From contig JADJYE010000030.1 of NCBI GenBank assembly GCA_016719945.1, forward strand, positions 434,001 to 498,000: DNA of 64,000 bases, written 5' to 3'. A model generated the notes under the pieces. That model was not told the DNA's origin. It saw only the letters and a list, made by a program, of their open reading frames with translations, and searched no databases. Each line of letters starts with the position of its first letter. The stretch's first letter is position 1. The stretch is from Polyangiaceae bacterium. Lineage in GTDB: Bacteria; Myxococcota_A; Polyangia; Polyangiales; Polyangiaceae. Below, piece after piece: positions 44,944 through 52,848 of this stretch. Position numbers and translations under genes: made by a program.

Positions 44944-46175
44944 GCATCCCTCGCGCGCGCCTGACACGCGGGACTCGGCACCAGGGTCGCGACGAGCATC
45001 GCGGCCGCCAGCGCGAGCGCCGCCGTGAGCCAGAAAGCGGTGGCGGCCGAGACGTCGTACACCGCGCCGAAGAGGACGTTCGCGGGGAGCAGCGCGGCGC
45101 CGGTGATCGCGGCGAGGGCGCCGAACCCCTTGCTGCGGGCGCCGGGCGGGCAGACGCCCGCGATGAAGGCCTTCTCGGCCTCCTCGGTGAGCTCATAGAA
45201 CACGCCATAGAGGAGGAAGAGCAGCCACATGACCCAAGGGCTCGGGCTCAGCGCGAACGCCGCGTAGGTGAGCGCGTAGGTCACCCAGCCGAGGACCAAC
45301 GCGCGCTTGGGGCCCACGCGATCGGCGATCGCGCCGCCGGGCACGTTGAGCGCCGCCTTCGCCAGCTGCAGGCACACCCAAGCGAGCGGGAGCCATTGCA
45401 GCGCCAGGCCTTGGCGAGCGAGGTGAGCGAGCAGGAACGTGTCGGCCGACGCGCTCAGCGAGAAGACCCCGATGACGATCAGCAGACGCTTGGCCGCGGG
45501 CGGCAGCGGCGCGGGGCGCACCTCTGCCGCCGTGGCCTCCGCGCTCCCGCCGCCTGGCTCGGCGGGGCCACCCTGCCGTGGCGCGTCCGCCGCGGCCCGC
45601 CGAGTGACGGCGATCGCGACGACCGTCGACAGGACCCCCGGCACGATCGACGCCAAGAGCACCTGCTCGAGCGACAGCCCGAGACCCAGGAGCACGAACG
45701 CGAGGCCTCCGCCCAGCACCGCGCCGAGGTTGTCCATGCTCCGGTGGACCCCGAACGCGAGGCCGCGCTGTCCTCGCTCCACCGCTGCGGCGATGAGCCC
45801 ATCGCGCGGCGCGGAGCGCAGCCCCTTGCCGACGCGATCGGCGCTCCTCAGCGCGGCCGCGTGCCACGGCGCGCCCGCGAGGGCGTACAGGGGCCTGACG
45901 ATCGCGGCCAGGCCATAGCCGATGACGACCAGCCGCGCTGGGCGGGCGCCGCGGTCGACCGCCGCCCCGGTGCCCACCTTGATCGCCGCGCTCGTCGCCT
46001 CCGCGAGCCCCTCCATCACTCCGAGCGCGAGCGCCCCTCCGCCGAGCCCGGCCATCAGCGCGGGCAGCAGCGGGACGACCATGTCGCTCGCGGCGTCGGT
46101 GAGCAGCGAGACGAGCCCCAGGCCCCACACCACGGGCGGCAAGCCCTTGAGGCGCCGCAGCGCGTCCTGCCACAC
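44757..46175 (-). CDS. Major facilitator superfamily transporter
   Basis: About 12 hydrophobic helices with typical MFS features: the loop GTGAAVDRGARPARLVVIGYG, HRSMDNLGAVLGGGLAFV, LFLLYGVFYELTEEAEKAF. The family cannot be narrowed to one substrate; it resembles drug or metabolite exporters. The frame stays open to 44757, but the sequence after TLVPSPACQARARDAW no longer looks like MFS and overlaps the neighbouring lipoprotein start. The true end is likely near 44985-44955, either by frameshift or lost stop. Start GTG at 46175. Confidence 0.78.
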   Translation of the reverse strand: MWQDALRRLKGLPPVVWGLGLVSLLTDAASDMVVPLLPALMAGLGGGALALGVMEGLAEATSAAIKVGTGAAVDRGARPARLVVIGYGLAAIVRPLYALAGAPWHAAALRSADRVGKGLRSAPRDGLIAAAVERGQRGLAFGVHRSMDNLGAVLGGGLAFVLLGLGLSLEQVLLASIVPGVLSTVVAIAVTRRAAADAPRQGGPAEPGGGSAEATAAEVRPAPLPPAAKRLLIVIGVFSLSASADTFLLAHLARQGLALQWLPLAWVCLQLAKAALNVPGGAIADRVGPKRALVLGWVTYALTYAAFALSPSPWVMWLLFLLYGVFYELTEEAEKAFIAGVCPPGARSKGFGALAAITGAALLPANVLFGAVYDVSAATAFWLTAALALAAAMLVATLVPSPACQARARDAWRGCSGSSAARAPPLRPTRSCSRPAPLPRAPRAPPPPPRPISRSSAPSRSTCAPNGSRARS

Positions 46176-46182
46176 CCCGTCG

Positions 46183-46572
46183 TCAGCCCGCGCTTCGCTG
46201 GATCAGCTCGACCTTGTACCCGCTCGGGTCCTCGACGAACGCGATCACGGTCGTCCCGTGCTTCATGGGCCCAGGCTCACGCGTCACCTTGACGCCTTGA
46301 GCGCGGAGCGCCTCGACCGTCGCGTAGATGTCCGTGCAGCCGAGCGCGAGGTGACCGAAGCCGTTGCCGATCTCGTAGCTCGAGGTGTCCCAGTTGTGGG
46401 TGAGCTCGATCACCGTGCTGTCGCTCTCCTCGCCGTAGCCGACGAACGCGAGCGTGAACTTCCCTTCGGGGAAGTCCTTCTTCCTGAGGAGCTTCATGCC
46501 GAGGGCTTCGCAGTAGAAGCGGAGCGAGGCGTCGAGATCTCCGACTCGGAGCATCGTGTGGAGGAACCGCAT
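46183..46572 (-). CDS. gloA: Lactoylglutathione lyase (glyoxalase I)
   Basis: The 129-residue protein has the glyoxalase I metal ligands in order: FLHTMLRV, VIELTHNWD, FGHLALGC and YKVELIQRS, plus the typical RFYCEALGMKLLRKKDFPEGK. It converts the methylglyoxal-glutathione adduct to S-lactoylglutathione, using Ni or Zn. ATG at 46572. The opposite-strand peptidase may start at the same bases in the reverse sense. Confidence 0.93.
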   Translation of the reverse strand: MRFLHTMLRVGDLDASLRFYCEALGMKLLRKKDFPEGKFTLAFVGYGEESDSTVIELTHNWDTSSYEIGNGFGHLALGCTDIYATVEALRAQGVKVTREPGPMKHGTTVIAFVEDPSGYKVELIQRSAG

Positions 46573-47413
46573 GCCGCACGTGACCACGGCTGGTCGGAGG
46601 CGAGAAGTCCCGTACGATGCGCTGCACGAGATGTTCTTCGTCGTCGACTTCGTCCGCCGAAAGCTGGCGGCCCGGGAGGTGTTCCCCGAGTCGTGGCGGA
46701 TCGTCCTGCGCAAGCGCGTGCCGTTCTATCGGGGGCTGTCGGGGGACGAGCGCGAGCGCTTCGAGCTGAAGCTCAAGGTCTTCGCTCGCACGAAGCCCTT
46801 CTGCGGGGCGGGGGGGATGGTGATCGACGAGGAGGTGAAGGTCGTGGTCTCCGCGGCCGCGGCCAGGCTGGTCATGAACATCCCGGGGGAGCACTACCAG
46901 CGCCTCAACGAGATCGTGGTCTACCCCTCCCACTACAAACACGAGGACAAGAAGGGCGCGGTCATCTTCGGGGAGGCGTTCGGTCCTGGCGTCGTCGTGC
47001 TCTCGTACGACGCGGTCTTGCACGGCCTTTCGAACCCGCACGACGGGCACGACACCGCGACCCACGAGTTCGCGCACGCCCTCGACGCGGCGGATGGTGG
47101 CTTCGACGGCACGCCCGAGCTACCCACCATGGCAGCGTACGCGCCCTGGGCGAAGCACATGGCCGAGGGCTTCGCGTCGCTCACCCGGCGTGTCGGGCGC
47201 AAGGGCCGGCGCGTGCTCCGCGACTACGGAGCGACCAACGAGGCCGAGTTCTTCGCGGTGGCGACCGAGGCCTTCTTCGAGAAGCCGGCGCAGCTGCGCT
47301 CGACCCACCCAGGCGTGTACGAGGTGCTGTCGAGGTACTACCGCGTCGACCCTGTCACGGTCGCCGCGAAGACGGCGGGGGGCCGGCAGGCGGCTCGCCC
47401 CAGGTCGGGGTGA
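46571..47413 (+). CDS. MtfA-type zinc metallopeptidase (M90)
   Basis: The protein has ATHEFAHALDAADG, the HExxH-like zinc site of the M90 family, preceded by FLGLSGDERERFELKLKVFA-like text and VIDEEVKVVVSAAAARLVMN. The E. coli homologue MtfA cleaves and regulates Mlc; here the target is unknown. The start is uncertain: ATG 46571 gives an N-terminal extension but overlaps the gloA start; ATG 46631 gives a shorter protein and a 58-base promoter gap. Its end overlaps the E1-like gene by 59 bases on the other strand. Confidence 0.8.
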   Translation: MPHVTTAGRRREVPYDALHEMFFVVDFVRRKLAAREVFPESWRIVLRKRVPFYRGLSGDERERFELKLKVFARTKPFCGAGGMVIDEEVKVVVSAAAARLVMNIPGEHYQRLNEIVVYPSHYKHEDKKGAVIFGEAFGPGVVVLSYDAVLHGLSNPHDGHDTATHEFAHALDAADGGFDGTPELPTMAAYAPWAKHMAEGFASLTRRVGRKGRRVLRDYGATNEAEFFAVATEAFFEKPAQLRSTHPGVYEVLSRYYRVDPVTVAAKTAGGRQAARPRSG

Positions 47414-47975
47414 CCGAAGCGAGCGTCACCATGGCGTCACGCTGATCGCCGCTCGCGAGAAAGTCCTGCACGGTGCGGGCGATCACCGCGGACACGAGCG
47501 TGAGCATCGGCAGGTGCGCGCCGCCTTCGCAGGTCGCTTGCCCTTCGTGGTCCTCGGCGTCGGGCGTGAAGCGCGCGTCCCAGCGGACGAGCCCGAACGC
47601 GCCGTCCTGAGAGATTCCCGCGTGCAAGAGCGGCAGCGCCACGCCGCGCGCGAAGCGCGACACGATCGAGCGGCTCGCCGCGTTGTCGAAGCAGTCGACC
47701 GCCAGCGACGCGGTCGCGAGCAGGGTCGAGACGTTCGCGTCGCTCAGGCGAACACCGAAGGCTTCGCTCTTCAGCCCATAGAAATTGAGGAGCTGGGCCT
47801 TCAGCGCGTCGGCCTTGTTCTTCCCGATCGAGGCCTTCACGAAGGCTTGAGACGCGAGGTTCTTCGCCTCGACCCGGTCGAAGTCGATGAAGGCGAAGGA
47901 GGCCTCGAGGTTGCGGCACGCGACCGCGGCGTGGGAGCCGAGGGCTCCGACGCCGCAGATCACGACGCGCCTCAA
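47355..47975 (-). CDS. E1-like (ThiF/MoeB/HesA) adenylating enzyme
   Basis: The 206-residue protein starts with the nucleotide motif VVICGVGALGSHAAV, followed by FIDFDRVEAKNLASQAF and GKNKADALKAQL, which carry the Asp, Arg, Asn, Gln and Lys that bind ATP and adenylate in E1 enzymes. GQATCEGGAHLPM is a candidate zinc or Cys region. It would adenylate the C-terminus of the ubiquitin-like protein encoded just upstream. Start is TTG overlapping the upstream stop (TTGA), with GGAGGA as ribosome site. It is shorter than canonical ubiquitin E1 and lacks a separate Cys domain. Confidence 0.85.
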   Translation of the reverse strand: MRRVVICGVGALGSHAAVACRNLEASFAFIDFDRVEAKNLASQAFVKASIGKNKADALKAQLLNFYGLKSEAFGVRLSDANVSTLLATASLAVDCFDNAASRSIVSRFARGVALPLLHAGISQDGAFGLVRWDARFTPDAEDHEGQATCEGGAHLPMLTLVSAVIARTVQDFLASGDQRDAMVTLASVTPTWGEPPAGPPPSSRRP

Positions 47976-48229
47976 GCGCTCCTCCGACCTCCGAACGGGA
48001 CCTTCGGGCGCAGGTAGATGCGGCGCTCGCCGGACGGACCGGTGAACCGATCGACCACATAGTGGTCGAACGCGCTGTCGGCGACCGACGGGAAGGCCGC
48101 GCCGCGGACGCAGCCCGCGCGGACCACCTCCACCGCGATGCGGCGGACGTCGCCGTCGGTCAGGTTGACACCCGACTCGAGCGGGAAGTCGGCGCTGAGG
48201 CCGGCATAGGTGATGTTGAGGATGGCCAT
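47972..48229 (-). CDS. Small beta-grasp ubiquitin-like protein
   Basis: The 85-residue product begins MAILNITYAGLSADFPL, a beta-hairpin pattern, then a helix (TDGDVRRIAVEVVRAG) and a last strand ERRIYLRPKVPFGG. A Gly-Gly at residues 80-81 is followed by RRSA, so it may be made as a precursor that a JAMM peptidase trims to the double Gly. The fold is inferred from pattern and from the coupling with the E1-like gene (TTGA overlap). The ribosome site GGAGGGAAGG is strong. It is unlike MoaD/ThiS in sequence by eye, and could instead be a PRTRC- or Bil-type member. Confidence 0.7.
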   Translation of the reverse strand: MAILNITYAGLSADFPLESGVNLTDGDVRRIAVEVVRAGCVRGAAFPSVADSAFDHYVVDRFTGPSGERRIYLRPKVPFGGRRSA

Positions 48230-48345
48230 GTTCCTTCCCTCCGCTCGAGGCGACGGCGTCGCCGCCGAGCTCTCGTCGCCTCGTGATTCGGCGACGCGAC
48301 CCATCGGACGGGGCACAGCTTCGGAGCTGACAGTCTGTGGACGTA

Positions 48346-48413
48346 CGGGGCAGGCGTTTGTTTTCCGACTCGGAGAACGTTTGAGGGGTTTCTTTCTTTC
48401 GGTGCCTGCCCCG
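48346..48413 (-). promoter_or_regulatory. Spaced inverted repeat upstream of ubiquitin-like gene
   Basis: CGGGGCAGGC at 48346-48355 and GCCTGCCCCG at 48404-48413 form a 10-bp inverted repeat across 48 bases. The 252-base gap 48230-48481 between ubiquitin-like and JAMM genes has no gene, and this is its main feature. It may hold a separate promoter for the downstream pair, or be a long hairpin ending the upstream transcript. Confidence 0.45.
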
Positions 48414-48481
48414 CTGCTTGTGTGAAGAAAGCCTTCGCCGATCGGAAAGCAAGGCTCGGGCCGCAACCGCGGCTCAGGGCG

Positions 48482-48871
48482 TCACATTCCGGACGCTCGT
48501 CGCAGCCGAGAGACCCAGTCCGGCTCGGGATCGATTGCGGAATCGGCGCCTTGGCCGCCCGCGCCAGGGAAGACCTCCCGCCGTAGCGCGCCCTCGGCGG
48601 TCACGACGCTGAAGCGCACCGCACGCCCAAGCGCGCTCGACACGGCCTCCATCGTCGTCTCGTCCTCGGTCGAGAAGGCGAGAGGGCCGATCGGGTGCGA
48701 GTGGGCGATCTCGGTGAGGCGCTCGCGTTCGCGCCAGATCGCCTCCCAGCGATCGCGAGAGTCGGGGATGTAGGTCGGGCTCGTCCCTTCGTCCCGGTAG
48801 AGGATCTCGCCGTCAGCACCCAACAGGAAGAACACTTCGCAGCTCGACACTTCGCTCCCTCTCTCCCTCAC
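48482..48871 (-). CDS. JAMM/JAB metallopeptidase (Mov34/MPN fold)
   Basis: The 129-residue protein has the full JAMM signature: Glu12 in SCEVFFLLG, then EIAHSHPIGPLAFSTED with His57, His59, Ser67 and Asp70 (H-x-H-x7-S-x2-D). Such zinc peptidases process or remove ubiquitin-like proteins. It starts GTG 48871, overlapping the stop of the upstream gene (GTGA). A second GTG at 48850 with GAGGGAG before it would skip the first seven residues. Together with the E1-like and ubiquitin-like genes it forms a conjugation-type set. Confidence 0.85.
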   Translation of the reverse strand: MRERGSEVSSCEVFFLLGADGEILYRDEGTSPTYIPDSRDRWEAIWRERERLTEIAHSHPIGPLAFSTEDETTMEAVSSALGRAVRFSVVTAEGALRREVFPGAGGQGADSAIDPEPDWVSRLRRASGM

Positions 48872-49842
48872 CGTCGCGTGATGACGAGCACCCCGTCCTC
48901 GATCGCCTCTCGGATCACGCTCGGCAGACTCTCCAGCGTGACCTCTTCATCCGCGCCGGCGAGGCAGATCCCCGCGTCGAAGACGTGAAGGGTCTGCGGG
49001 TGCACGACGCTCGTGAAGCGCTCTCCGAGGAATTGGTAGCGCACCTCGAGCGTATCGGGGCCGAGGCGGCGCGCGCCGAGCAGCAGGGCTCCCGCCGCGG
49101 TCAGCGCTCGCTCGGCGAGCTCTTCCGGGCCCAGCCGCGGGGGCTGAGCGCGAGCGCGCGGCGTCGCCCTCGCGCGCTCGTAGATCGCGGCGAGCGCCTC
49201 GCCGCGAGCCCGCTCTGCGATCCTCGCGCGCTCCTCTTCGCGGCGAAGCGTCAGCTCGTCGAGCAAGGCGTGCGCCGCGGCGCGGCCGTCGTCCGCGATC
49301 CTCGGGATGGCCTTGTCGAGCTCGGCGGCCGACAGGCTGACCCCTCGCTCGCGGGCGACCGCGCGGGCCGTCGCCAGCGCGAAGGCTGCGCGCAGCGACG
49401 GCGTCACGCCCTTCACACCCGAGAGGCCACGGCCCGCCTCTAGGGCCTCTCGCGCGAGCACCTCCGGCTCCCCCTCGAACAGCGCTTCGTCGAGCAGCAG
49501 CGCCCCTGTCGGGTGCCGCCGCGCGCGCAGAGGAGCGAGCGCCTCGGGCTCCGGGGCGCCGAGGCGCTCGAGCAGCTCGAGGCGCCCTCGCGACATCCCC
49601 ACGTAGCCGCACGCGAAGTGTCCCGTCTCGCCGGGCAAGCCCTCGAGGCTCTCGGGCTCGGCCTGCGCCAGGAGCTCGGCGCCGCGGCCGCGCACGCGGA
49701 CCCTGTACCAGCCCGGCTCGAGGCCCACGCTGGAGGTCAGCCGCAGCGCGCGGCCGCCGAAGGCGTGCGCCGTGAGCCCCCCGAGAAACAGAACGGCCAC
49801 CTCTTCCGGCTCGCTCTTCAGGAACTTGCGGTAGTCGACCAT
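48868..49842 (-). CDS. Ubiquitin-cluster protein with E2-like C-terminal motif
   Basis: This 324-residue protein begins MVDYRKFLKSEPEEVAVLF and carries PGWYRVRVRGRG near residue 50, a long Ala/Arg/Glu-rich helical middle, and a C-terminal beta region. There HPQTLHVFDAGICL (His281 to Cys293) is followed by a segment ending SLPSVIREAI, which resembles the E2 motif HPN-x(n)-G-x-I-C-L and the helix after it. Cys293 would be the acceptor. This E2 assignment is an inference from motif only; a HHpred or structure test is needed. It overlaps the JAMM gene by four bases (GTGA). Confidence 0.6.
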   Translation of the reverse strand: MVDYRKFLKSEPEEVAVLFLGGLTAHAFGGRALRLTSSVGLEPGWYRVRVRGRGAELLAQAEPESLEGLPGETGHFACGYVGMSRGRLELLERLGAPEPEALAPLRARRHPTGALLLDEALFEGEPEVLAREALEAGRGLSGVKGVTPSLRAAFALATARAVARERGVSLSAAELDKAIPRIADDGRAAAHALLDELTLRREEERARIAERARGEALAAIYERARATPRARAQPPRLGPEELAERALTAAGALLLGARRLGPDTLEVRYQFLGERFTSVVHPQTLHVFDAGICLAGADEEVTLESLPSVIREAIEDGVLVITRR

Positions 49843-49876
49843 CCTCGGCTCGTCTCAGCTGCTATCGTCGTCGCTG

Positions 49877-50089
49877 ATGCTCCCTGTGTCGATGAAGCGA
49901 GCTGCCCCGGCCTCGCTCCTCTTCGCGATCTTCGTCGCCGTGACCGGCTCGTCTTGCAAGGAGAACAAGGCGGCGACCGAGCAATGCAAGGGCTCGGACA
50001 AGGCGGAGGCGTGTGAGATCTGCTGCAAGGAGAACGGCGCGCCGAACTACGCGTTCGTCTCCGGCGGCGGCTGCCTGTGCCGCGAGTGA
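49877..50089 (+). CDS. Small Cys-rich lipoprotein
   Basis: The 70-residue product has a signal peptide and lipobox (AVTGSSC), then CKGSDKAEACEICCKENG and GGGCLC near the end. Seven cysteines follow the lipid anchor position, so one or more disulfides are expected. No family is recognised. Starts at 49877 or at the Met five codons later. It is divergent from the E2-like gene with only 34 bases between, so the two promoters overlap. Confidence 0.68.
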   Translation: MLPVSMKRAAPASLLFAIFVAVTGSSCKENKAATEQCKGSDKAEACEICCKENGAPNYAFVSGGGCLCRE

Positions 50090-50111
50090 CCCCGCGCGCC
50101 CGGGCCGGCCC

Positions 50112-51884
50112 TCACGCGCCCGCCGGCAACTGCAGGATCGGCACCGCCATCACCTTCTCGACCCAAGCGGTCGTTCGGCCCCCCCCACCCCACGCCGCGG
50201 GCGTGTCCAGCAGCGCGCGGATGACCCGGGGCACCTGGTACGGGTCGTCGAACTGCTCGATGGAGATCTCCGCGAGCCCGACGCCGAGCGCGCGAGCGCA
50301 GTCGCGGATGGTCTGGCCGCGCACCGCGGAGACGTTGACGAGCATGGCCAGGGCACCCGGGGCGTAGCCACACTCGGTGAACACCGCGGCGAGCGCGGTC
50401 CCTGCCTCGCCTGCTTCGTCGCCGACCACGACCACGAGCAGCCGGTGTCCGGACGGGATGCGGACGCCCGAAGCCGACAGCGCTCGCACCGCCGCGCCGT
50501 GGATCGTCCCGCCGCCGGCCTTGATGCCCCCGAGCATGTGCTGGACCGCGGCGCGAGACGCGGCCTTGGGCCGGAGCACCGTCCCCATCGTGTCGAAGCA
50601 CGCGACGTGGACTCGCTCGAGCGCGAAGCCCGCCAGGATGCGCCCGAGCGCCTCCTTCGACTGCTCGATCGCGCCCTCCATGCTGCCCGACTTGTCGATC
50701 AGGAACATCACGTGCACGTCGTCGGCGCTCGCCTCGCTGGCGGCCTTCTTGACCGCGTGGTCGGCAGCCTCCTCGAGCTTGTCGCGCAGCGCAGCGCTCT
50801 TCACGTTCTTCGCGACGTGGAGGCTGCGCTGGTCGGTCGAGGCCTCGATCGCCGCCTCCCAGCGGACCCTGATCTCGGGATCGGCCATCAGCCCGAGCTC
50901 CTCGAGCGTCGGGGTCATGACGCGCAGATCGCGATCCGACAGGGACGGCAAGAGGGCGGCCATGATGGCCGGGGTCAGGCCGACGTCCTTGGGCAGCCGC
51001 CCGACGACCTCCTTGAAGGAGAGCCGCTGCGTGACGATCGTCTCGCAGATCTCTGCCTCCGACAGGTCGTCGAAGCGACCGCGTTTATCGAGCTTGAGAT
51101 CGTCGAGACCGACGCCGCGGTGGCCTCCCTTCGACTGCTTCTGCTTCCAGCCGAGGATCTCGAAGAACGCCTGCGTGTCGGGCTTGTAGCCGATCTTGCG
51201 CGCAAGGTTCTTGATGGTCTCCTTGTAGCCGGCCTTCACCAGGCCGAGGAGCATCTGCGGGTTCGCCTCGCGCAGGCGCAGCCACTGGGTCGCCGCCTTC
51301 GGCCAGCGGCCGAGCGGCGCGCCCTTCGCGGCCGGATCGCCGAACCCGGCCGCGCGGTTGAGCGCCGCGATCTCAGGCGTCTCGAGCAGCTCGGCGACGC
51401 GCAGCACGCCCTTGGGCGTCATCATGCGCGTCGACTTGCGATCGTAGAACAGCAACATCGCCTCGCCGACCGCTCGCAGGTCGTCCTCGTGGAAGGCCAC
51501 CGCGCCGCCTTCGTCCTTGATCGGCTGGCCGGCGCGGGTCTGACAGAGCAGCAGCGCCGCGCAAGCGACCTTGAGATCACGCCACTCGGTCTCCTTCAGC
51601 GCGTAGCTCGCGAAGTGCGCGAACAGCGTGGAGTTCAAGAGGTAGATGTCGAGCAGCTTGCCGTAGAGGACGGCGGCCGACGGCACGAACAGGCCCGGCT
51701 CGACGGGGGCGCCGCCGAGCTTCTTCTTCGCGCCCTTGCGCGGGTGCCACACGCCGCCGACGTCGAGGCCGGGCCGGTTGTGCCACAGGTGCGCGGACGC
51801 GTTGAGGACGAGATCGAGCAGGCGCTCGGCGGGCCCGAGCTGCGCCTCGGGGAGGGTCGTGGGTTGGGTCACGTTGGCGCTCAT
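50112..51884 (-). CDS. VWA-domain protein with helical N-terminus (TROVE-like layout)
   Basis: The first 380 residues are helical: FASYALKETEWRDLKVACAA, FFEILGWKQKQSKGGHRGVG, LTPAIMAALLPSLSDRDLRV. A von Willebrand factor A domain follows, with LIDKSGSM (the MIDAS motif DxSxS) near residue 395, and further VACFDTMGTV and VVVVGDEAG. This order recalls Ro60/TROVE proteins that bind misfolded or Y-type RNAs, but the N-terminus is only weakly similar. Located between the ubiquitin-like cluster and a sirtuin, it is possibly linked. Start ATG 51884. Confidence 0.72.
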   Translation of the reverse strand: MSANVTQPTTLPEAQLGPAERLLDLVLNASAHLWHNRPGLDVGGVWHPRKGAKKKLGGAPVEPGLFVPSAAVLYGKLLDIYLLNSTLFAHFASYALKETEWRDLKVACAALLLCQTRAGQPIKDEGGAVAFHEDDLRAVGEAMLLFYDRKSTRMMTPKGVLRVAELLETPEIAALNRAAGFGDPAAKGAPLGRWPKAATQWLRLREANPQMLLGLVKAGYKETIKNLARKIGYKPDTQAFFEILGWKQKQSKGGHRGVGLDDLKLDKRGRFDDLSEAEICETIVTQRLSFKEVVGRLPKDVGLTPAIMAALLPSLSDRDLRVMTPTLEELGLMADPEIRVRWEAAIEASTDQRSLHVAKNVKSAALRDKLEEAADHAVKKAASEASADDVHVMFLIDKSGSMEGAIEQSKEALGRILAGFALERVHVACFDTMGTVLRPKAASRAAVQHMLGGIKAGGGTIHGAAVRALSASGVRIPSGHRLLVVVVGDEAGEAGTALAAVFTECGYAPGALAMLVNVSAVRGQTIRDCARALGVGLAEISIEQFDDPYQVPRVIRALLDTPAAWGGGGRTTAWVEKVMAVPILQLPAGA

Positions 51885-51972
51885 CTTAGGAGAGGGGCGC
51901 GCGCGTCGTGCGCCCGACGTTGCTGACGGTGGGGCGCCTGCCGAGCTGACCTGGCCGAGGTACGATGGCCGC

Positions 51973-52816
51973 GTGAGCGTCGAGCAAGACATCAGGCAGG
52001 CCGCCGAGTGGTTCCGCGACGCCGACGCGCTCGTGCTGTGCGCCGGCGCCGGCATGGGCGTCGACTCTGGGCTCCCCGATTTTCGTGGCAATGAGGGCTT
52101 CTGGCGGGCGTATCCGCCGATGAAGGAGCTCGGCCTCTCCTTCTCCCAGATGGCGAACCCGCGCTGGTTCGTGCAAGACCCGACCCTCGCGTGGGGGTTC
52201 TATGGGCACCGCACGGCGCTCTATCGGCGCACCCCGCCCCACGAGGGGTTCCAGGTGCTCCGGCGCTTCGCCGAGCAGGCGCCGAAGGGCGCCTTCGTGT
52301 TCACCAGCAACGTCGATGGCGCGTTTCAGAAGGCTGGCTTCGACGAAGACTCCATCTGCGAGCCCCACGGCTCGCTCGCGGTGCACCAGTGCCTGCGCGA
52401 CTGCGGAGCGGGGATCTTCCCCTGCGAGCGACTGGCAGCCAGCGGTGGACCCCAAGACCTTCCGAGCGAGCGAGCCGCTGCCTCGCTGCCCCGAGTGCGG
52501 GTCGCTCGCGCGCCCCAACGTGCTGATGTTCGGGGACGGCGAGTGGGACTCTGCCCGCACGGACGCGCAAGAGCGGCGCTTCGACGAGTTCGTGGGGGCG
52601 CTTCAGCGCGAGGGAGCCAGGCTGGTCGTGGTCGAGTGTGGCGCGGGCACCGCGGTGTCGACGGTGCGCTCCATGAGCGAGTCGCTGGCCCGAGGCGGGG
52701 CGCGGCTCGTCCGCATCAACGTCCGCGAGCCCCAGGTGCCGCCAGGAAACCTGGGCCTCTCGCTCGGCGCCCTCGAGGCGCTGACCCGAATCGAGGCGGC
52801 GCTGAGGGGGACTTGA
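51973..52816 (+). CDS. Sirtuin family NAD-dependent deacylase (one frameshift)
   Basis: The first frame has VLCAGAGMGVDSGLPDFRG, NPRWFVQDPT, TSNVDGAFQKAGFDED and EPHGSLAVHQCL, which are the NAD-binding and catalytic His segments of sirtuins. Near 52425-52440, in a C run, the frame shifts. The second frame adds RCPECGSLARPNVLMFGDGEW and SESLARGGARLVRINVREPQ. The zinc Cys pairs are CLRDC and CPEC. A single extra base explains it. Target proteins unknown. Starts GTG 51973, divergent from the VWA gene. Confidence 0.82.
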
Positions 52817-52848
52817 CGGGTCCTCACCGCCCCGCGGACCATCGGCGC

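Noticed and set aside
50013..51926. Long plus-strand frame opposite the VWA gene
   Set aside because: Shadow of the VWA gene with no recognisable motif.
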